A stretch of DNA of 7,452 bases, taken from the NCBI GenBank assembly GCA_030592655.1, contig JAUVIQ010000159.1:1-7452 (forward strand), in the 5' to 3' direction. The DNA is from Planctomycetales bacterium. GTDB lineage: Bacteria > Planctomycetota > Phycisphaerae > SM23-33. Shown here piece by piece: positions 5,541-7,452 of this stretch (the first letter of the stretch is position 1; each line of letters begins with the position of its first letter). Below the pieces are notes generated by a model. The model was not told the DNA's origin, searched no databases, and was given only the letters and a program-made list of their open reading frames with translations. Position numbers and translations under genes: made by a program.

Positions 5541-5618
5541 GGACTTTTTTCCCACAATCCGCCCCATTTTTGTCTTTTACACTTGCCAAGAGCGGGCGGA
5601 ACCGTTTTTATAGAGAGC

Positions 5619-6179
5619 GTGAAGCATAGCCTCCGCAAAACTATCCGCGAAAAACTCTCTGTGATGGACCCAACCGTCGCTCACGCCAAAAGCATGTCTG
5701 TATGCAAACGGCTTATGGATATGCCGGAGTTTGAAAAGTCCACAATCGTGATGATTTATCTTCCTATTCCCGAAGAGGTGGACGTTTCGCCGGTGGCTTT
5801 GCGAGGTTGGCAGGAGCAGAAGGTTATCTGCGCGCCGAAAATTTCATGGGACCATCGCCACATGCTACCGATTGAGATTCACTCGCTCGAAAGCGGTCTG
5901 GTCTCGACAATCAACGGCCTGCGCGAGCCGGACGACGGTGAACCGACTGGTATGGAGTCGCTTGACATGGTGCTGGTTCCAGCGCTGGTATTCGACCGTA
6001 AGGGCAACCGCATTGGCCGAGGGGCTGGGTTTTACGACCGTTTCCTTGCGGCTCCGGAATTCGGCGGCGTCTCCGTCGGGATCGCCTTCAGCGAACAGAT
6101 TGTCGATGAAGTTCCGGTGCATGAACACGATGTACCGGTGGATATACTGGTAACGGATGAAGAAATTGTGCGATTCTGA
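5619..6179 (+). CDS. 5-formyltetrahydrofolate cyclo-ligase
   Basis: This enzyme (MTHFS; FAU/YgfA in E. coli) converts 5-formyl-THF to 5,10-methenyl-THF using ATP, returning a dead-end folate to one-carbon metabolism in the cytoplasm. From the GTG at 5619 the protein has 186 residues, normal for the family. The N-terminus VKHSLRKTIREKL fits the usual x-K-x-x-L-R-K start. IYLPIPEEVDV (47-57) is the substrate-side block, and LVPALVFDRKGNRIGRGAGFYDRFL (119-143) is the diagnostic nucleotide-binding signature. The frame is open to a TTG at 5583 (198 residues), but that start lacks a Shine-Dalgarno and family support. The GTG also lacks a well-placed Shine-Dalgarno; TTGCCA (5583) and TTTATA (5607) with an 18-bp spacer would place transcription start at about the GTG itself, so a leaderless mRNA is possible. 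It is divergent from rpsP. Function sure, start uncertain. Confidence 0.93.
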   Translation: MKHSLRKTIREKLSVMDPTVAHAKSMSVCKRLMDMPEFEKSTIVMIYLPIPEEVDVSPVALRGWQEQKVICAPKISWDHRHMLPIEIHSLESGLVSTINGLREPDDGEPTGMESLDMVLVPALVFDRKGNRIGRGAGFYDRFLAAPEFGGVSVGIAFSEQIVDEVPVHEHDVPVDILVTDEEIVRF

Positions 6180-6210
6180 AAAAATGATTACAGAAGAAGA
6201 AAAAGAGGAA

Positions 6211-6248
6211 TAGCAGGATTACGGGGATTACAGGATTATAGGGATTTT
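6211..6248 (+). repeat. GGATTA-rich repeat, direct copy 1
   Basis: The 38-nt unit beginning TAGCAGGATTACGGGG matches the unit at 6288-6325 at 32 of 38 positions and the inverted copy at 6341-6368 at 24 of 28. It lies 32 nt after the cyclo-ligase stop codon. It can compete with copy 2 for pairing with the inverted copy. No coding potential is visible. Confidence 0.75.
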
Positions 6249-6258
6249 AATTTTTGCT

Positions 6259-6287
6259 GAAAAAAGAAGAAGAAGAAGAAAAAAAGA
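6259..6287. repeat. Homopurine tract with GAA repeats
   Basis: Twenty-nine consecutive purines, including four to five GAA triplets between A-runs, separate the two direct copies of the GGATTA-rich repeat. A shorter purine-rich run of similar composition sits at 6192-6210. Such tracts are prone to slippage and can adopt triplex forms; no coding role is seen. Confidence 0.7.
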
Positions 6288-6368
6288 TAGCGGGATTATG
6301 GGGATTACAGGATTGCGGGGATTTACTTTTTTTTGTCCTCTAATCCTGAAATCCCTATAATCCCGCTA
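6288..6368. repeat. GGATTA-rich inverted repeat (copy 2 plus inverted copy 3)
   Basis: Arms 6288-6314 and 6342-6368 are complementary at 25 of 27 positions, with one G-T (G-U in plus-strand RNA) and one A-A mismatch, around a 27-nt loop containing an 8-T run. With the direct copy at 6211 this makes three copies of one motif in the 240-bp gap before the transpeptidase gene. It may act as a 3'-end structure for the cyclo-ligase mRNA, but no U-tract follows the stem, so I do not call a terminator. A dispersed intergenic repeat family is likely. Confidence 0.8.
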
Positions 6369-6408
6369 TAACAAGCCTCCGCATCGGTCGGGTTTATATT
6401 ATTCGAAC

Positions 6409-6413
6409 AGGAG
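6409..6413 (+). promoter_or_regulatory. Ribosome binding site of the L,D-transpeptidase gene
   Basis: AGGAG, a 6-nt spacer (AATCTC), then GTG at 6420. It supports the GTG start and the short basic N-terminus before the membrane segment. TATATT at 6395-6400 could be a -10 element but has no matching -35 and would leave a leader of only about 13 nt. Confidence 0.8.
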
Positions 6414-6419
6414 AATCTC

Positions 6420-7448
6420 GTGAGAAGATCGCGCCACCCATTCGTAAAATTGATAGTTGTCGGTGTTGTAATCGCGTTGGTCGTCGTTGTGGCCAGGAAG
6501 CATTATTGGCCTGCGCCCCAACCAGCGGATACTCGTCCCGCCGATAAGCCGGCGAACGGGGAACCCGCTACCAGAGGCACGCTTATTCCTCCCCCGATTG
6601 GGACGATGCCGGTCGATGTGAAAACCACTCCGGCAGATCGCGCCAAGGCGCTGTCGCTTTTGGAGCAGGGGGTGGGATTTCTCAAACAGAGAAAACTCCT
6701 GGATGCCCGCGCCGCATTGGCCGATGCGATGAACACCTCTGCCCTGCCGGCAGAGCAAGCGGAAGCGGTGCGGACAAAACTGGCTGAACTGGCTAATAAG
6801 ATGATATTCTCCCGCGAGGTCGTCAAGGGCGACCCATGCGCGTTCTGGTACAGGTTCCAGAGCGGCGATGTTCTAGTGAAGGTCGCACCAAAGTTGAAAC
6901 TGCACGTCCCTGCCCAATTAATCCAGGAAATCAACGGTATAGCCGACGCCCGCACCATCCAGGTGGGGCAGGTCCTTAAAATGATTCGTGGCCCATTCCA
7001 CGCCGTGGTCTCAAAGAGCCGGTTCATTATGGATATTTTTCTGGAAGAGCCTCAAACGCACAGGATGATCTTCGTCAAGCGATTTGGCGTCGGTGTCGGC
7101 AAGGACGGCTCAACGCCGACCGGGCGATGGCGGGTGGTGCGTGGCGGGAAGATAACCAACGCTCCGTGGACCCCGCCGGCATCAAGCAATCTGGAGAGAA
7201 AACCGATAGAATGGGGTCAGCCGGGATATCCCTTCGGACCGAAAGGGTACTGGATCAGCCTGGAAGGTACGGGCAAGACGCCCTACACCCGCGAAGACGG
7301 TTACGGTATCCACGGGACCAACGATCCGTCCAGTATAGGAAAGGCCTCGTCGCTTGGATGTATCAGGCTTGGCGATAATGACATCGAGATGCTCTTCGCC
7401 ATGCTCTACGATAAGGGAAAGTGGAGCACAGTAACGATCCTGCCGTAA
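6420..7448 (+). CDS. Membrane-anchored LysM-YkuD L,D-transpeptidase
   Basis: The 342-residue protein has a short basic N-terminus (RRSRH), one membrane segment or uncleaved signal (about 9-25), a Pro/Ala-rich linker (30-70), a helical TPR-like hairpin (about 71-130: ALSLLEQGVGFLKQRKLLDARAAL), a LysM-like module (about 143-190: YRFQSGDVLVKVA, QLIQEINGI, IQVGQVLKMI) and a YkuD catalytic domain (about 192-342). The catalytic signature is present: GIHGTND (His298) and SSLGCIRL (Cys314, Arg316), plus STPTGRW (231-237). Such enzymes crosslink peptidoglycan stems 3->3 or attach proteins to the wall from outside the cytoplasmic membrane, with Cys as nucleophile; LysM binds glycan chains. GTG at 6420 is supported by AGGAG. 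The gene ends 4 bp before the window edge. Family and catalytic residues are secure; which crosslink it makes is not known. Confidence 0.94.
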   Translation: MRRSRHPFVKLIVVGVVIALVVVVARKHYWPAPQPADTRPADKPANGEPATRGTLIPPPIGTMPVDVKTTPADRAKALSLLEQGVGFLKQRKLLDARAALADAMNTSALPAEQAEAVRTKLAELANKMIFSREVVKGDPCAFWYRFQSGDVLVKVAPKLKLHVPAQLIQEINGIADARTIQVGQVLKMIRGPFHAVVSKSRFIMDIFLEEPQTHRMIFVKRFGVGVGKDGSTPTGRWRVVRGGKITNAPWTPPASSNLERKPIEWGQPGYPFGPKGYWISLEGTGKTPYTREDGYGIHGTNDPSSIGKASSLGCIRLGDNDIEMLFAMLYDKGKWSTVTILP

Positions 7449-7452
7449 GCAG

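Noticed and set aside
5437..5589. N-terminal extension of rpsP to 5589
   Set aside because: It has no S16 similarity and crosses the TATAAT promoter, whereas the TTG at 5436 has a good ribosome site and the family N-terminus.
6184..6213. Nine-codon ATG frame (MITEEEKEE)
   Set aside because: Too short, no ribosome site, and explained by the purine-rich composition after the cyclo-ligase gene.
6315..6341. Intrinsic terminator using the 8-T run at 6327-6334
   Set aside because: The T-run lies in the hairpin loop and does not follow a GC-rich stem.
6211..6368. CRISPR-like array
   Set aside because: Only two direct copies plus one inverted, with diverged units, a low-complexity spacer and no cas genes in the window.

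Overview
This 7.45 kb window is chromosomal bacterial DNA of moderate-to-high GC content with ordinary housekeeping genes plus one accessory gene, a secreted serpin. No rRNA or marker tree is available, so taxonomy is inference. The style of the proteins (TrmD, a TM-linker-LysM-YkuD transpeptidase, a DUF2314 protein, a bacterial serpin) and the palindromic intergenic repeats best fit a Planctomycetota (Phycisphaerae-like) genome, with low-to-moderate certainty.

Layout, left to right. (1) The 3' part of a DUF2314-domain gene (+) enters from the left edge and ends 15 bp from the end of a convergent tatD-family nuclease gene (-). (2) tatD is divergent from a signal-peptide-bearing serpin gene (+), whose reactive-centre hinge has the inhibitory consensus. 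(3) A ~114-bp imperfect palindrome fills the gap between the serpin and the convergent yraN. (4) A minus-strand operon runs rpsP -> trmD -> rplS -> yraN from a recognisable sigma70-type promoter. rimM, normally between rpsP and trmD, is absent. A hairpin lies in the rpsP-trmD gap, and a second, 25-bp hairpin fills the trmD-rplS gap. In minus-strand RNA all three imperfections of the second hairpin become G-U pairs. (5) Divergent from rpsP is a 5-formyltetrahydrofolate cyclo-ligase gene (+). (6) A ~240-bp non-coding stretch holds two direct copies and one inverted copy of a GGATTA-rich repeat with a homopurine tract between. (7) An L,D-transpeptidase gene (+) ends just inside the right edge.

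The operon couples translation (S16, L19, tRNA G37 methylation) with a YraN nuclease-fold protein. The serpin and the transpeptidase act outside the cytoplasmic membrane. I see no CRISPR array, transposase, prophage, toxin-antitoxin pair or clearly new multi-gene system. The most interesting signals are the structured intercistronic and intergenic elements, a D-to-E change at the TrmD position matching the catalytic Asp169 of E. coli/H. influenzae, the missing rimM, the acidic L19 tail, and the serpin's insert and lengthened reactive loop.
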